Of a DNA stretch of 64,000 nucleotides, positions 52,340 to 59,937 are shown piece by piece (the first letter of the stretch is position 1; each line of letters starts with the position of its first letter). The notes under the pieces were generated by a model that made no database searches, was not told the DNA's origin, and saw nothing but the letters and a program-made list of their open reading frames with translations. The stretch comes from UBA2588 sp002339805 (GTDB taxonomy: Bacteria; Chloroflexota; Dehalococcoidia; Lucifugimonadales; UBA3495): the NCBI GenBank assembly GCA_045562555.1, contig JBJKVO010000015.1, positions 496,001 to 560,000 on the forward strand. The letters are read 5' to 3'. Position numbers and translations under genes: made by a program.

Positions 52340-53263
52340 TTGGAAGCTATAGATTACGCGGTACCTAATACCGTAAAAGAAGCCATTGAAATCTTGTCAT
52401 CCAAAGGTGATAAAGCCAGGATATTAGCTGGCGGAACTGATCTTTTGGTTCAATTGAGAGGTGGAAGATTTAGCCTAGATACAGTTATTGATGTTAAGAA
52501 TATTGATGCTCTTAACACATACACTTTCGATTCCTCTAAAGGTTTGGAAATAGGAGCGGCAGTCGAATTATATAGAATATACCAAGACCCAGAATTAAGT
52601 GAAATGTTTCCTGGATTGATGGATGCAGCCACTTTAATCGGGGGAATACAAATTCAAGGTAGGGCCACTTTTGGAGGTAACTTATGTAACTCTGCCCCAA
52701 GTGGTGATGGTATACCAGCATTGATCGCTCATAATGCCGTATGTAACATTTCGGGTCCAAAAGGAGACAGGCAGATGTCTGTGGAAGAGTTCTGTGTTGC
52801 TCCTGGCAGAAATGCTATGGATAATGGAGAAATGTTGGTTTCTATTTCTGTACCGATTCCTCCAAAAGGTTTTGGTTCGAATTACCAACGATTTATACCT
52901 AGAAACGAAATGGATATAGCTGTCGTGGGAGTTGGCACTTCTGTCATACTTGATGACAGCGGTACTAAATTCGAGTCAGCTAGAATATCTTTAGCATCGG
53001 TAGGGCCTACACCAATTTTCGTATCGGACGCAGGAGAATTCCTAGCCGGTAAGGAAGTGAATGATGACAATATCGCTCAAGCGGCTCAAATGGCGAAAAA
53101 TGCTGCTAGTCCGATATCTGATATGAGAGGCACAATCGAACAGAGGAAGCATTTAGTCGAGGTGTTTACACGTCGTACACTAGTAGAGTCAATTTCAAGG
53201 GCGAAAGGACTTGAAATACAAGCCTTGTGGAAATTCACGTCCAACACAGAAGGAGAAAATTAA
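52340..53263 (+). CDS. Xanthine dehydrogenase family FAD-binding subunit (CoxM-like)
   Basis: The FAD-binding medium subunit of molybdenum hydroxylases, passing electrons from the iron-sulfur subunit to FAD. The 307 residues contain the two FAD motifs ILAGGTDLLVQLRGG (about 33-47) and ATFGGNLCNSAPSGD (about 111-125) plus the C-terminal CO-dehydrogenase flavoprotein domain. AGGAGGT precedes the TTG start. The Fe-S subunit follows within three bases, but the molybdopterin subunit (CoxL) is absent on both sides. Confidence 0.92.
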   Translation: MEAIDYAVPNTVKEAIEILSSKGDKARILAGGTDLLVQLRGGRFSLDTVIDVKNIDALNTYTFDSSKGLEIGAAVELYRIYQDPELSEMFPGLMDAATLIGGIQIQGRATFGGNLCNSAPSGDGIPALIAHNAVCNISGPKGDRQMSVEEFCVAPGRNAMDNGEMLVSISVPIPPKGFGSNYQRFIPRNEMDIAVVGVGTSVILDDSGTKFESARISLASVGPTPIFVSDAGEFLAGKEVNDDNIAQAAQMAKNAASPISDMRGTIEQRKHLVEVFTRRTLVESISRAKGLEIQALWKFTSNTEGEN

Positions 53264-53265
53264 CC

Positions 53266-53742
53266 ATGGCGAATGTACATGTAAAAACTACAATAAACGG
53301 AAATCCTGTTGAATATCTTTGCGAGCCTAGACAAAGTCTCTTGGAAGTGTTGAGAGATGTTTTGAATATGACTGGATCAAAGGAAGGTTGTAACGATGGT
53401 AACTGCGGTGCGTGCACTGTCTCTGTAGACGGTCGAATTATTAACTCATGCCTAGTTCTAGGAGTAGAAGCCGAAGGTAAAACAATCACAACCATAGAAG
53501 GAGTTGCAACTGCAGAAGGGCTTCACCCTATTCAGCAGGCCTTTTTAGAAAATGCCGCTTTGCAATGTGGAATATGCACACCAGGATTTATAATGGCTGC
53601 AAAAGGCCTTCTTGAGCAAGAGCCTGACGCTGATGAAGAAAGGATTAGACATTGGTTAGCAGGTAACCTGTGTAGATGCACTGGATACGATAAAATCGTT
53701 AGAGCTGTTATGGATGCAGGCGAACGCATGAGAGCTAAATAG
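53266..53742 (+). CDS. Xanthine dehydrogenase family 2Fe-2S subunit (CoxS-like)
   Basis: Small electron-transfer subunit of 158 residues with two [2Fe-2S] clusters: Cys42, 47, 50 and 62 (GCNDGNCGAC...SC) and Cys101, 104, 136 and 138 (CGIC...CRC). The ATG at 53266 is the start; the frame also runs back into the FAD-subunit gene. No catalytic large-subunit gene follows. Confidence 0.94.
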   Translation: MANVHVKTTINGNPVEYLCEPRQSLLEVLRDVLNMTGSKEGCNDGNCGACTVSVDGRIINSCLVLGVEAEGKTITTIEGVATAEGLHPIQQAFLENAALQCGICTPGFIMAAKGLLEQEPDADEERIRHWLAGNLCRCTGYDKIVRAVMDAGERMRAK

Positions 53743-53790
53743 ATACTGAATTTTGAGACGTAGTTACTTGGATTGACAAGGATATAGTTG

Positions 53791-54060
53791 ATGCCGACTG
53801 TATTTATTCCCACAATGTTATTAGAAATAACTGGAGGGATAAAAGATATTCAAATTAACGGAAGTCGTATAAAGGATATAATTGATGATCTGGAAAATGT
53901 TTTTCCAGGGATCAGGTCTAGATTGGTTTCTGACCGCAAGCTCAAAGAAGATTTAGCTGTAGCTATAGATGGTCAGACCTGCCGGCTAGGTCTCATGGAG
54001 CCTGTGCCTGACACTGCTAAGGAAATTCATTTTATAGCAGCGATAGCTGGAGGACTGTGA
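53791..54060 (+). CDS. MoaD/ThiS-like sulfur-carrier protein ending in GGL
   Basis: An 89-residue ubiquitin-fold protein of the MoaD/ThiS type: LEITGGIKDIQINGSRIKDI, the LNED-like turn and a C-terminal FIAAIAGGL. Such carriers receive sulfur as a thiocarboxylate on a terminal Gly-Gly; here one Leu follows, so it either needs trimming or works differently. AAGGA precedes the ATG at 53791. Next to the Mo-hydroxylase genes, a MoaD-like role in molybdopterin synthesis is possible. Confidence 0.75.
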   Translation: MPTVFIPTMLLEITGGIKDIQINGSRIKDIIDDLENVFPGIRSRLVSDRKLKEDLAVAIDGQTCRLGLMEPVPDTAKEIHFIAAIAGGL

Positions 54061-54073
54061 AGTAGGCCTGTTT

Positions 54074-54412
54074 ATGACTGAGTATATTTATAAGATTTGT
54101 TCTTATCAAGAATGGGAAATAGCTCAAGAACAGGGTCTATTCAGTGGTTCTGAAGTAGATAAAATCGATGGCTATATTCATTTCTCTCCAATCGAACTAT
54201 TAGAATCAACTGTCACCAAGCATTTTGCTCACAGAGAAGGAGTGATACTGGAGATTGAATCAGTAAACATTCCAGAATTAGTCTGGGAGGAGGCTCGGGG
54301 TGGCTTATTGTTCCCTCATTTATATGGCTCCTTTGATAGTAATGTGGTTTGTAATGTTTACGATCTAAACCTAGGGTTGACACCTTTATTGATGGAAAGG
54401 CTCCCAGGCTGA
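54074..54412 (+). CDS. DUF952 family protein
   Basis: A 112-residue protein matching DUF952 (YIYKI, DGYIHFSP, HFAHREGVILEIE, LVWEEARGGLLFPHLYG). The family is related in fold to ADP-ribosyltransferases/KptA-like proteins according to fold proposals; its function is unproven. It follows the MoaD-like gene by 13 bases and probably closes that operon. Confidence 0.85.
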   Translation: MTEYIYKICSYQEWEIAQEQGLFSGSEVDKIDGYIHFSPIELLESTVTKHFAHREGVILEIESVNIPELVWEEARGGLLFPHLYGSFDSNVVCNVYDLNLGLTPLLMERLPG

Positions 54413-54444
54413 ACATGCCCCCTCCCACAAATTGATGTATATAT

Positions 54445-54472
54445 TTGACAATAATGGAAAATAATGTAGAAT
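54445..54472 (+). promoter_or_regulatory. Promoter of the small unknown gene pair
   Basis: TTGACA at 54445-54450, 16-base spacer, TAGAAT at 54467-54472. Transcription would start near 54479, before the GGAGG at 54494. Confidence 0.65.
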
Positions 54473-54502
54473 ATACACATCTTAATTATTTTTGGAGGTG
54501 TG

Positions 54503-54736
54503 ATGAGTCCTACAGATGATTCGCAGAATAAATCAAATTCAAATGGCTTAGAATCTATGTTACCGTGGGCCCAAATGGCAGAATCTCTTTACGATTTTTT
54601 GAATCGTAGGAAGACAACTATTGAGTACGCATTTGAAGACCTAGAAATAGCGGTTCCTAAAAACACGGGAGACAATCCTGAGAGAGCTTTGTGGAAACTC
54701 AGCGGGGCTGTGAGATTACGTACGTGGGAGTCTTGA
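54503..54736 (+). CDS. Hypothetical protein (77 aa)
   Basis: No family recognised. Small acidic protein with a polar N-terminal 15 residues, an amphipathic helix (WAQMAESLYDFLNRRKTT) and a short strand EYAFEDLEIAVPK. GGAGG lies four bases before the ATG at 54503 (GTG at 54500 is also possible). Its own promoter and the overlap with the next gene suggest a real two-gene unit. Confidence 0.55.
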   Translation: MSPTDDSQNKSNSNGLESMLPWAQMAESLYDFLNRRKTTIEYAFEDLEIAVPKNTGDNPERALWKLSGAVRLRTWES

Positions 54737-55092
54737 CCAATATTTTTGAACACCTAGCTCATGTACAGGCGACTGGGAAATTGCGGATCACCACCGATGA
54801 TGTAAATGTCTCTGTGACTTTGGATGATAAGAACATCAACGTCGTTTCATCCGATTTAGGAAAATTCAAAGGTATATTCAAAGGTAAGCAACCAGTACAG
54901 ATGCTTCGAGATATTTCAACCGCTTTGAATGATAGTAATTTTCATGTGACACTCTCAGACGAAGATGCGGAATTACTAAAATTAGGTTCTGGGGTCAAAG
55001 CTGGAAGAATCACTAAAGCCATGGGTTTCGAACATGTAGAAGTAGTGAGTATGATGAAATGTGTTAAGTTACTAGGTTTTAATTTCGGATGA
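54733..55092 (+). CDS. Hypothetical protein (about 119 aa)
   Basis: No family recognised. Looks soluble, with alternating strands (LRITTDDVNVSVTLDD, NFHVTLSDEDAELLK), a basic loop FKGIFKGKQP, and a C-terminal helix. The frame is open from GTG at 54691; a TTG at 54733 overlapping the upstream stop codon (TTGA) would couple it to the preceding gene and is preferred, but the start is uncertain. Confidence 0.55.
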   Translation: MTNIFEHLAHVQATGKLRITTDDVNVSVTLDDKNINVVSSDLGKFKGIFKGKQPVQMLRDISTALNDSNFHVTLSDEDAELLKLGSGVKAGRITKAMGFEHVEVVSMMKCVKLLGFNFG

Positions 55093-55174
55093 TTCCCTAC
55101 TAGTGCCGAAGCTCTATTAACAGTTACGAAAAATCATGGGATAATGGAGTACTGTTACTTTTGAGGTGTACGCA

Positions 55175-55663
55175 GTGAGTCGTGAAGCTAAAATTGAATA
55201 TCCTATTTCTGCTGGTGGAGTAGTATACAGGTGGTCGCCCGGATTAGAGGTTTTACTTTGTGGTCGGCATGTGGATAGTAATGACGAAAACCCAAAAGGA
55301 TTCACCCGATGGCATCTCCCTAAAGGAACTCCTGAATCAGGTGAGTCTACCGAGGAAACCGCTCTTAGAGAAGTGCGAGAAGAAACAGGATGTAAAGTTG
55401 AGATAGAGAAATATCTCCTATCGATGGAATACTCGTTCCAGAATCAAAAACAAACTATCACTTTTAACAAGACCGTCCATTTTTATCTAATGTATTCCGT
55501 GGGAGGAGATATAAATTTACATGACCAGGAGTTTGATGAGGTAAAATGGATGACCCTATCAGACGCTCAAAGTCTACTCGGTTATGAAAATGAACAAGCC
55601 ATAGTTAAACGTGCTGGTGAGTATTTGTTAGGCCTTGTTGATACGAGTTCAAATCATGGTTAA
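55175..55663 (+). CDS. Nudix hydrolase
   Basis: A 162-residue pyrophosphohydrolase. The Nudix box reads GTPESGESTEETALREVREE followed by TG, with the catalytic Glu pair intact. SAGGVVYRWSPGLEVLLCG is the usual N-terminal part. It resembles the diadenosine polyphosphate hydrolase type. The GTG at 55175 with GAGGT seven bases upstream is preferred over the GTG at 55166. The stop overlaps the next gene by eight bases. Confidence 0.9.
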   Translation: MSREAKIEYPISAGGVVYRWSPGLEVLLCGRHVDSNDENPKGFTRWHLPKGTPESGESTEETALREVREETGCKVEIEKYLLSMEYSFQNQKQTITFNKTVHFYLMYSVGGDINLHDQEFDEVKWMTLSDAQSLLGYENEQAIVKRAGEYLLGLVDTSSNHG

Positions 55664-56264
55664 TTACATGAATATGCTACAGGGTGGAAAAGTGATTTTG
55701 AGGCGTAAAAAGCTGGATGACTCCGAAAAAGATTATTCTTGGAGGTCTGATCCAGAGCTAGCTAGACTAGACGCAACATACCCGTTAACTATGAACTATG
55801 ATCGGTTTGTCAAAATGTACCAAGACCAACTTAAATACCCCACTCCTGGGTCACTCCAATTAGCCATTGAAGATCTGGATGGCAATTTTATTGGGAATTG
55901 TATGTACTATGATTTAGATAGTATTCACAAGCAGGCTGAATTAGGAATAGTGATTGGAGACAAGAACTTTTGGGGAAATTCATTTGGGTATGATGCCGTT
56001 TCCGCTATGTTGTGTTTTATGTTTAGGGAACGAGGACTTGATAAAGTGTATTTGCACACCTTGGATTGGAATAAGCGTGCTCAAAAAAGTTTTTCTAGGA
56101 GTGGATTTAAGCCAGTTAGAATAGCTCGTAAATTATCTATGGACTTTCTTTTAATGGAAGTTCTTAAAGAAGATTGGCCTGAAAAAGAGGAATCATGGAT
56201 GGAATTTAGGCTGGAAAATGGTTTTGATTCCGAAGTGATAGTTAAAGAAGGTGAACAGTTTTAG
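55656..56264 (+). CDS. GNAT family N-acetyltransferase (RimJ/RimL-like)
   Basis: A 202-residue acetyltransferase: VILRRKKLDDSEKDYSWRSD at the N-terminus and the acetyl-CoA-binding core IVIGDKNFWGNSFGYDAVSA followed by VYLHTLDWNKRAQKSFSRSG, as in RimJ-type proteins. The acceptor is unknown. It overlaps the Nudix gene and converges on hisA with a four-base overlap. Confidence 0.85.
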   Translation: MVNYMNMLQGGKVILRRKKLDDSEKDYSWRSDPELARLDATYPLTMNYDRFVKMYQDQLKYPTPGSLQLAIEDLDGNFIGNCMYYDLDSIHKQAELGIVIGDKNFWGNSFGYDAVSAMLCFMFRERGLDKVYLHTLDWNKRAQKSFSRSGFKPVRIARKLSMDFLLMEVLKEDWPEKEESWMEFRLENGFDSEVIVKEGEQF

Positions 56265-56977
56265 GCACCAGTTTTGATGGCATCTGAGAGGCTGATGGCT
56301 CCTGTATAGAGGGCCTTACCAAGTATTGCTCCTTCACAACCTATATCCTTGACACTAGATATGTCTTGTAGAGATGATATCCCTCCAGAGGCTATGACGT
56401 TGAGGTTGGTGATTTGGGCTAATTCTTGAGTAGTACTTAGATTTGGTCCTTCCAAAACACCATCTTTACTGACATCTGTATACATTATCCGTTTAATACC
56501 ACAATCCGTCATTCTGGATGCTATATCTAGGATACTTATGTTGGTTTGATCCTGCCATCCGTTGATAGCGACTCTGCCATTTCTGCCATCCAGGGCTATG
56601 ATAATTTGTTCAGGCTTAATTTTGTTCAAAAGATTTATGATTAAATCTGGATTATGAATAGCTGCCGTTCCTAGCACTATCCTTTGGACCCCCATTTTTA
56701 TTAGATCCAAAGCAGTTTTAAGATCTCTAATACCTCCCCCGACTTGTACGGGTATGTCTAGTTTATTAACGATATCTTCAATGATAGGTTGGTTGTGTAC
56801 ACTTCCAGTTTTAGCACCATTCAAGTCAACGAGATGGATGATTTCAGCGCCTTGTGATTGCCATTTCAAAGCCATTTGCGAAGGATCAGAGCTGAAAATG
56901 GTCTTCTGTTCAAAGTCTCCTTGAATAAGGCGAACACAATTTCCATCTAAGATATCAATAGCTGGTATTATTTGCAT
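56261..56977 (-). CDS. hisA: Phosphoribosylformimino-5-aminoimidazole carboxamide ribotide isomerase HisA
   Basis: Fourth step of histidine synthesis. A 238-residue TIM barrel with catalytic Asp8 in IPAIDILDG, LVDLNGAKTG, VGGGIRDLKTALDLI and MYTDVSKDGVLEGPN carrying the second catalytic Asp. It follows, without gap, an amidohydrolase gene that separates it from hisH; hisF is not in the window. Confidence 0.95.
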   Translation of the reverse strand: MQIIPAIDILDGNCVRLIQGDFEQKTIFSSDPSQMALKWQSQGAEIIHLVDLNGAKTGSVHNQPIIEDIVNKLDIPVQVGGGIRDLKTALDLIKMGVQRIVLGTAAIHNPDLIINLLNKIKPEQIIIALDGRNGRVAINGWQDQTNISILDIASRMTDCGIKRIMYTDVSKDGVLEGPNLSTTQELAQITNLNVIASGGISSLQDISSVKDIGCEGAILGKALYTGAISLSDAIKTGA

Positions 56978-57805
56978 TTAGATTGCCTTGTCCCAACCCC
57001 ACCATTGACATATTGCTTGCCCCATAACTAAATCTTGGTCAGCCTTGGTCAGCCAAGGAAGCTCTTCAGTGAACATGGTAATACATTCTTTCCAAGAGCA
57101 TTTCATTTTCGTTATGTCCGTGCCCCAAAACATTCGCTTTGCCCCAAAAGCATCGAAGATTTGCTTAAGATATGTATGCATACTGTTGAAGGGATAAGGG
57201 TGACTGGAGTATCCGGGTGATCCTGTGGCTTTAACCGCTATGTTTGGTTCTTCGGAGAGTGACAGTAATTCAGGCATGTGTGCCATGGAAGATTCATCTT
57301 TTAAATCTGTATTTCCTCCACGACCTCCTAAATGGTCTATTGTTAGACGTAAGTTAGGGTATTTTCTGGCAACATCTTTTAATATTAATAAAGAATCTGT
57401 AGCGAGTGCAGATATTGGAATGTCGTATTCCGATGCTGCCGACCAAAACCAATCTAGTTCCTGATTGTGTAACAATCTTTGATTCTCGCCTCCAAGGAAT
57501 CCGAATCTCATCCCCAACATGCCATTTTGTTGTTTCCATTTTGGAATTAGAGAAACCGATGTAGGATCAGTTAGATCTATAGAACCCATGATTGCGAATC
57601 TGCCAGGATATGTATTAACGGCATCTAAGGCCATATGCACTGAGTCTGGATCCCAGCTAGGCGGATGGATAATAGCAGCGTCTACACCTGCTTCATCCAT
57701 CATGTTAATCGCTTGCTTAGGTGTGAAAGAGGTGACTTGTATGTGGGCTTTATTTCCGGGTAATCCTGTTCCCCATACGTGGATTTGTGCATCAATTATT
57801 TTCAT
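56978..57805 (-). CDS. Amidohydrolase family protein (PF04909-type)
   Basis: A 275-residue TIM-barrel amidohydrolase of the amidohydrolase-2 type, often decarboxylases or lactonases. KIIDAQIHVWGTG replaces the usual D-X-H-X-H-X-W with Gln at the first His position; TIDHLGGRG and MFWGTDITK supply further conserved residues. GAGGT six bases before the ATG at 57805 sets the start. It sits between hisH and hisA with no gap to hisA. Confidence 0.82.
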   Translation of the reverse strand: MKIIDAQIHVWGTGLPGNKAHIQVTSFTPKQAINMMDEAGVDAAIIHPPSWDPDSVHMALDAVNTYPGRFAIMGSIDLTDPTSVSLIPKWKQQNGMLGMRFGFLGGENQRLLHNQELDWFWSAASEYDIPISALATDSLLILKDVARKYPNLRLTIDHLGGRGGNTDLKDESSMAHMPELLSLSEEPNIAVKATGSPGYSSHPYPFNSMHTYLKQIFDAFGAKRMFWGTDITKMKCSWKECITMFTEELPWLTKADQDLVMGQAICQWWGWDKAI

Positions 57806-57876
57806 ATACAAACCTCAATGTATTTGGTTTGCCCACAATTATAATTCGTGTCCAGTAGACATGTCGATATGATGGG

Positions 57877-58491
57877 TTACCGTAAGTTAACAAAGTTTTT
57901 GAATATTGTAAGGCCTTTGGCCCCACTTTTTTCAGGGTGGAATTGGGTGGCGATCACGTTTTCTTTTATCGCCACGCTGCAAAAAGTGATATTTCCATAT
58001 TGTGTGATTCCTAGTATATTGTCTTGCTTACTTGGGGCTGCGAAATAGCTATGCACAAAGTAGAAATATTCTTCATCTGCTATAGAGTTAAATATCGGGT
58101 GGGAACTATTAAGATGCACAGTATTCCATCCCATATGCGGTATTTTTTGGGTCGTGTTGAAATGTTGAACAGTCCCAGGAATAATTCCCATACAGTCAGT
58201 ATCTCCCTCTTCAGATTTGTCTAGTAATACCTGCAATCCTAAGCAAATTCCTAAGAATGGTTTGCCTGTGGCAATGAATTCTTTGATGGGAACTAGTAAC
58301 TCTCTTTTGTTTAATTCCCTCATAGCTTGGGGGGCTGAACCTACTCCAGGTAATATGACAGCATCACTGTTACGTATTTGGTCGTGATTATCTGTGACAT
58401 TTGAGGAAGAACCGATTTTACTTAATGCTTGGGTCACACTGCGTATGTTGCCAGATTGATAATCGATAACAGTTACATTGGGAGATTTCAT
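57877..58491 (-). CDS. hisH: Imidazole glycerol phosphate synthase subunit HisH
   Basis: Glutamine amidotransferase subunit of the fifth histidine-pathway step, delivering ammonia to HisF. The 204 residues hold VTVIDYQSGNIRSV, the oxyanion loop PGVGSAPQAM, nucleophile Cys83 in GICLGLQ, and the His-Pro-Glu of QFHPEKSG. It starts five bases after the pduO-type gene. Confidence 0.95.
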   Translation of the reverse strand: MKSPNVTVIDYQSGNIRSVTQALSKIGSSSNVTDNHDQIRNSDAVILPGVGSAPQAMRELNKRELLVPIKEFIATGKPFLGICLGLQVLLDKSEEGDTDCMGIIPGTVQHFNTTQKIPHMGWNTVHLNSSHPIFNSIADEEYFYFVHSYFAAPSKQDNILGITQYGNITFCSVAIKENVIATQFHPEKSGAKGLTIFKNFVNLR

Positions 58492-58496
58492 TTTGT

Positions 58497-59072
58497 CTAG
58501 GCGCGATCTCCGGTAGCGAATTCTAGTGGTATATCTCTGTCTTGGTATCTGGCTAACACAAATAGCAGATCACCTAATCTGTTCAGGTACATGACTATAA
58601 GGGGATTGGTAAGTTTATTTATTTCCGCCAGTTTTACGACTCTCCTTTCAGAAGTTCGTATGATTGATCTGGCTAGGTCTATGGCTGCTGATTCTGGGCT
58701 TCCTCCAGGAAGTATGAATACTTTAGGCATTTCGCATTTTTGTTCCAATGAGTCAATGGCTGTTTCTAGATTCATAACCATTTGTTCTGTTATAGGAGTG
58801 AAATGCTTGTGAAATAACTCGTATTTTTCTGGATCTGTTGCGAGTTCTGCCGCGACTATGAATAATTCACGTTGAAGGTCTCTTAGTAAATTTTTAACAT
58901 CTTCATCTCGAGACAGGGCTCGAGCGAGTCCCATAGCCGACACGGCTTCATCTGTTATACCGTAAGCTTCGGTGTGTTCATTGTTTTTTGAAATTCTTCC
59001 TCCATATAGGAGGCTAGTCTCTCCACTATCGCCGAATTTTGAATATACTTTTTTTCTGAAATCCGAATCCAT
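58497..59072 (-). CDS. Cob(I)alamin adenosyltransferase, PduO type
   Basis: Makes adenosylcobalamin from cobalamin and ATP. A 191-residue helical protein with the N-terminal ATP loop YSKFGDSGETSLLYGGRISK, EAYGITDEAVSAMGLARAL, and the C-terminal LPGGSPESAAIDLARSIIRT and YLNRLGDLLFVLAR. Its product is the cofactor of NrdJ encoded at 40.7 kb. First gene of the pduO-hisH-amidohydrolase-hisA transcript. Confidence 0.93.
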   Translation of the reverse strand: MDSDFRKKVYSKFGDSGETSLLYGGRISKNNEHTEAYGITDEAVSAMGLARALSRDEDVKNLLRDLQRELFIVAAELATDPEKYELFHKHFTPITEQMVMNLETAIDSLEQKCEMPKVFILPGGSPESAAIDLARSIIRTSERRVVKLAEINKLTNPLIVMYLNRLGDLLFVLARYQDRDIPLEFATGDRA

Positions 59073-59170
59073 GGCTACAACACTCTCAAAAGTTCGTATT
59101 TGTAGGAAAAGTTTAGCATATTAAATTCTTAAGGTATACTTCTTTAATTACTGATTTCAGCGGTTGGTTA

Positions 59171-59932
59171 ATGACTAAGTCAAACATAAACATATATGCT
59201 TTAGAGGGTATTCCAGAAATACATGCAGGAGATAACCTGGGAGAGATTATAATTCGCCAACTTCGACTCCAAGATTTAGTATTGGAAGATGGAGATGTTA
59301 TTGTAATAGCCCAAAAGATAGTCTCAAAGTCAGAAGGGCGAGTAATTGATTTGAATAATGTCAAACCTTCAGGCTTGGCCGTTACACTTTCTAAAGGTCA
59401 CAGAAGAGATGCTCGGCATACAGAACTCATATTACAGGAATCCAAGAGAATTGTGAGAATGGAACGGGGAATCATAATTAGTGAGACTCATCATGGTTTC
59501 ACATGTGCAAATGCAGGCATTGATGCATCTAACATACCTGGATCAGACCATGTAGCTTTGTTACCTATTGATCCTGATAACAGCGCTAGAATGATTAGAT
59601 CAATTATTCAGAAGGATTTGGGCTTTAGTGTGGGTGTTATTATTTCTGATACTTTTGGTAGACCTTGGCGTACCGCTGCAGTCAATGTAGCTATTGGAAT
59701 AGCAGGGTTTAATCCGATAGTGAGCTATGTGGGTGAATCTGATGAATATGGTAATAAACTATACACGAGTCAAATTAATGTGGCAGATGAGTTATCTGCG
59801 GCAGCAGAATTGGTTACTGGGAAATTAGATTCTATTCCGGTATCAGTTATAAGGGGATTCCCTATTGAAGTTATGGAGAATGCTTCTTTGCATATGCTAA
59901 TTCGAGATCGTGATAAAGATTTATTTCGATAA
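59171..59932 (+). CDS. cofE: Coenzyme F420:L-glutamate ligase
   Basis: Adds glutamate to F420-0. The 253 residues match CofE: EGIPEIHAGDNLGEII, VIAQKIVSKSEGRVI, the metal/substrate-binding THHGFTCANAGIDASN and the SDTFGRPWRTAAVNVAIG stretch. There is no C-terminal nitroreductase-like domain, so it is the short CofE form rather than FbiB. This is the only F420 gene in the window and shows the organism probably makes F420. Confidence 0.95.
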   Translation: MTKSNINIYALEGIPEIHAGDNLGEIIIRQLRLQDLVLEDGDVIVIAQKIVSKSEGRVIDLNNVKPSGLAVTLSKGHRRDARHTELILQESKRIVRMERGIIISETHHGFTCANAGIDASNIPGSDHVALLPIDPDNSARMIRSIIQKDLGFSVGVIISDTFGRPWRTAAVNVAIGIAGFNPIVSYVGESDEYGNKLYTSQINVADELSAAAELVTGKLDSIPVSVIRGFPIEVMENASLHMLIRDRDKDLFR

Positions 59933-59937
59933 TTGTG

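Noticed and set aside
52536..53070. Several open frames on the strand opposite the FAD-subunit gene
   Set aside because: They are overlapping shadows in other frames with no family motif or ribosome-binding site.
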